Source of the DNA: Hyphomonadaceae bacterium
GTDB taxonomy: Bacteria > Pseudomonadota > Alphaproteobacteria > Caulobacterales > Hyphomonadaceae
Direction: 5' to 3'
NCBI GenBank assembly: GCA_030696545.1
Contig: JAUYSA010000220.1
Location: 1-8,079, forward strand
DNA length: 8,079 nucleotides
Positions 6,405 to 8,079 of the stretch are shown here, piece after piece. The notes beneath the pieces are model-generated. The model searched no databases. It had not been told where the DNA came from and saw only the letters and a list, made by a program, of their open reading frames with translations. The position numbers and the translations under genes were made by a program. How positions within the stretch are numbered: position 1 is the stretch's first letter; each line of letters starts with the position of its first letter.

Positions 6405-7006
6405 TGCTTCGTCACCCAGGGAACTTTCAGCAGGTCCGCCATCTTCGGATTGCCGTGGAAATAGACGATGCGCGACTGCCGAACCCCCCGCGGTCGCACG
6501 TACTGCTTGAAGGACACGACCTGTTCCGGCCAAAGCGCGTCGATGAACACATGCGGAAACGTCCGCAGCCATTCCATGTCGTTCTCGCCGTTCCAGCGCG
6601 TGTGAATATCGGTCTGACCTTTCGGGGCCAGGACAACCGCGTTGCAAGCGTAGGGCTTTCCCGGCGACTTCGGCAGGGCGATCTTGTCGGCCGTCTCGCA
6701 CCAGCGCGCCATGTGGTCGATGTTGTCGCGGATGATGGTGTCCAGTCCCGCCACGATCAGCGGGCCTTCGATCCGAAACGGCTCGATCATCGAGGCCCAG
6801 GTCGGCTCGTCGGTAGACAGGCGCTCCTGCTCAACGCCGGCCGTGAACTCGTATTCCTTGTCTGTCAGCACCACGAAGCGGAACGGGACCGTCAAGTTGC
6901 GCTTAAAGCCCCGATAAAGCTTGTCGACCCACTCCGGCGTGTAGCACCGGCTCGACGGGACCGAATGACGGTTGGCCTCCCAAAAGCACGTCGCGACCGT
7001 CAGCAC
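6395..7006 (-). CDS. Small phage glycosyltransferase-like protein with altered DxD motif
   Basis: A 203-residue protein starting at GTG 7006 (LTVATCFWEANRHSVPSSRCYT). GGGAAG lies about four bases upstream and there is a seven-base overlap with the preceding stop. It has the GT-A layout of the gene at 7506-8079: KRNLTVPFRFVVLTDKEY (residues 35-52), the metal-site strand LIVAGLDTII (83-92), NAVVLAPKG (122-130), a D-x-x-W helix (NDMEWL), and the terminal YFHGNPK...WVTKHWR. In the paralogue the metal strand reads CMDLDLVV, so here the first aspartate of DxD is replaced by Gly87 while Asp89 remains. The family likely transfers a sugar from a nucleotide donor. With one metal ligand missing, it may be weakened, metal-independent, or a non-catalytic partner. 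Substrate unknown. Confidence 0.82.
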   Translation of the reverse strand: MLTVATCFWEANRHSVPSSRCYTPEWVDKLYRGFKRNLTVPFRFVVLTDKEYEFTAGVEQERLSTDEPTWASMIEPFRIEGPLIVAGLDTIIRDNIDHMARWCETADKIALPKSPGKPYACNAVVLAPKGQTDIHTRWNGENDMEWLRTFPHVFIDALWPEQVVSFKQYVRPRGVRQSRIVYFHGNPKMADLLKVPWVTKHWR

Positions 7007-7509
7007 TGCGCTTCCCGCATCCGATCATGGGCGCGAACCGCCTCGTTCAACTTGATCAGCCCATCGCGCCGCCAGAGGCTCCGCGCCGGCACGTTGCCCG
7101 TCACCACGGCGCCAGCCGCGATCATGGCGCTCGCGCCGATCACCACGCCCGGCAGGATCACCGCGTTGGCGCCGATGCTGGCCTCGTCCTCGATGAGAAT
7201 GCCGACGAACCCGCCTAGCAGCTTGTCGATGTCGAACCCGTACTTGTGCGCCTTCGGCCAGCGATCGTTGCAGAGAACGGCGCCCGGGCCGATGAACACC
7301 CTGTTCCCGATCTTCGCGCCCGGATGAACCGATGCTCCGTGAGCGACAATGCAGCCGTCGCCGAGGATCGCGCCATCCACAATCGCGCAACTCGCGACGC
7401 TGCAATTCTTCCCGATTATGGCTCCGCGGATCACGCTGGCGAACTGCCAGACCCTCGTCCCATCCCCTAGCCTGACGTCCGTATCGACCTGCGCGCGAGG
7501 GCTGATCAT
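7000..7509 (-). CDS. Left-handed beta-helix sugar N-acyltransferase (WbpD/FdtC-like)
   Basis: A 169-residue hexapeptide-repeat protein. From residue 3 on it is made of left-handed beta-helix coils: PRAQVDTDVRLGDGTRVWQF, VIRGAIIGKNCSVASCAIV, AILGDGCIVAHGASVHPGAK and IGNRVFIGPGAVLCNDRWP. The W-Q-F and VFIGP..vl.ND..P signatures belong to the WxcM/FdtC/QdtC/WbpD group, which N-acetylates amino groups on nucleotide-linked amino sugars with acetyl-CoA. After a short loop (DIDKLLGG) the helix resumes (IEDEASIGANAVILPGVVIG) and ends with a helical tail. I chose the ATG at 7509 because it forms an ATGA overlap with the upstream stop; the longer frame to 7620 has no repeat character. The enzyme implies an amino sugar, but no matching aminotransferase is in the window. 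Acyl donor and substrate are inferred from the family. Confidence 0.92.
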   Translation of the reverse strand: MISPRAQVDTDVRLGDGTRVWQFASVIRGAIIGKNCSVASCAIVDGAILGDGCIVAHGASVHPGAKIGNRVFIGPGAVLCNDRWPKAHKYGFDIDKLLGGFVGILIEDEASIGANAVILPGVVIGASAMIAAGAVVTGNVPARSLWRRDGLIKLNEAVRAHDRMREAQC

Positions 7510-8079
7510 GCCCGCCAGTGGTCTTGAACCCAGTCCAGATGCGAGAACCCGATCGGATCGCGCCAGCCTGGAAAGGCGACCACCCGGGCGTTCTTTGGCA
7601 AGGCGTGGCCCTTCGGCCAACCCGGCTTGCAGAATGCGTAGACGCCGTCCTTGTCGGTAAAGGCGCCCGCATCCGGCAGCTTCTGCGCGAACCAGGCCTG
7701 ATCGTCCGAGAACTCATGGAACGGGACCGCCTGGGCGGCTTGCAGCGTGAACTCAGTCCAGACGTCGGGCCGGTAGCCCGCATCAAAGGCCCACAGAGAG
7801 CCGTTGAAGGGGCAAGGGTTCGAGGCGTTGACGCCTTGCAGGATCGTGAACGGCTCTGGCTTGTCGAACAGGTCATCCAGAGGACCCGTCACAACCAGAT
7901 CAAGGTCCATGCAGACGACGCGGCCGGTGATCCCGTTGGCTCGTTGCCATTCAGGGTCGAACATCCGGAGGCGCGCGAAGCAGCCCGGGATTTGCGTCAG
8001 GTGCAGGTCCTCGTCCTGCGGCGTGAACACCTCGAAACGGTGTGGTCGGCTTAAGTTGCGGGCGACGGAGCCTGCGAGT
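7506..8079 (-). CDS. Small GT-A type glycosyltransferase-like protein, 5' end outside the window
   Basis: The frame is open to the window edge. Before the GTG codon at 8030 it still reads protein-like sequence (LAGSVARNLSRPHRFE), which matches the KRNLTVPFRF region of its paralogue at 6395-7006, so 8030 is not the true start and some 40 or more N-terminal residues are missing. It carries a clear metal-binding DxD in VCMDLDLVVTGPLDDLF (aspartates at about 7907-7899), then NGSLWAFDAG, SDDQAWFAQK and a terminal VVAFPGW...LDWVQDHWR. This is the architecture of small phage and bacterial glycosyltransferases that use a nucleotide sugar and a divalent metal. It ends with TGA at 7508, overlapping the acyltransferase start as ATGA. 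Donor and acceptor are unknown. Confidence 0.87.
   Translation of the reverse strand, partial: LAGSVARNLSRPHRFEVFTPQDEDLHLTQIPGCFARLRMFDPEWQRANGITGRVVCMDLDLVVTGPLDDLFDKPEPFTILQGVNASNPCPFNGSLWAFDAGYRPDVWTEFTLQAAQAVPFHEFSDDQAWFAQKLPDAGAFTDKDGVYAFCKPGWPKGHALPKNARVVAFPGWRDPIGFSHLDWVQDHWRA

Noticed and set aside
6405..6701. Extension of the GT-B-like gene to the ATG at 6701
   Set aside because: The extra 99 residues are a shifted reading of the upstream gene and lack protein-like structure.
6404..7327. Long plus-strand open frame (307 codons) opposite the glycosyltransferase and acyltransferase genes
   Set aside because: It is R/P/A-rich with no recognisable motif and lies antisense to two genes with clear family signatures, which is typical of GC-rich shadow frames.
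7510..7620. N-terminal extension of the acyltransferase to an ATG at 7620
   Set aside because: The added 37 residues are R/G-rich with no hexapeptide repeats, while ATG 7509 gives the ATGA overlap and begins at the beta-helix.
7025..7876. Minus-strand 283-codon frame overlapping both the acyltransferase and the partial glycosyltransferase
   Set aside because: Its sequence is S/R-rich and is a frame-shifted image of the two real genes.
7518..8054. Plus-strand open frame of 178 codons opposite the partial glycosyltransferase
   Set aside because: Composition is that of a mirror frame, and the opposite strand carries a DxD enzyme with normal codon use.

Overview
The window looks like part of the late (virion structure) operon of a tailed phage or prophage. 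It probably belongs to an alphaproteobacterial host: the DNA is GC-rich with GC-ending codons, and the style resembles Caulobacterales or Sphingomonadales elements. That host guess rests on composition and gene style only. Nothing here (no integrase, att site or host flank) shows whether it is a prophage or a free phage. Every supported gene lies on the minus strand, so transcription runs from high to low coordinates. Genes overlap or lie within 15 bases of each other. There is no gap over 300 bases, no RNA gene, no CRISPR array, no insertion sequence, and no promoter or terminator I could see.

In transcription order there are three blocks. (1) A sugar-handling cassette at 8079-5592: a small glycosyltransferase-like gene (5' end outside the window), a left-handed beta-helix sugar N-acyltransferase, a second and paralogous glycosyltransferase-like gene whose first DxD aspartate is missing, and a GT-B-like glycosyltransferase/capsule-type protein. 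(2) Two large virion or adhesin genes at 5591-1416: a 353-residue protein with three 24-residue repeats and a LamG-like domain, then a 1033-residue protein. The large protein starts with a tail-tube domain and continues into a parallel beta-helix, an Ig-like domain and a phage carbohydrate-binding-type module. A possible 25-residue membrane peptide overlaps its stop codon. (3) The classical neck and tail genes at 1326-1: head-tail adaptor, HK97 gp10-like protein, DUF3168 tail-completion protein, and the start of the ordinary tail tube protein, which runs off the low-coordinate edge.

The most striking point is that the window encodes two tail-tube N-termini. The first 33 residues of the normal tail tube protein (99-1) and of the 1033-residue protein match ungapped at 17 positions. 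The large protein therefore looks like a duplicated tail tube subunit carrying about 890 extra residues of adhesin or depolymerase-type domains. It sits with a glycosylation cassette upstream of the neck genes rather than at the usual tail-fibre position. A working model is a virion whose tail carries scattered, possibly glycosylated, beta-helix decorations built in through a tube-type domain. Glycosylation of these proteins, and incorporation into the tube, are inferences.
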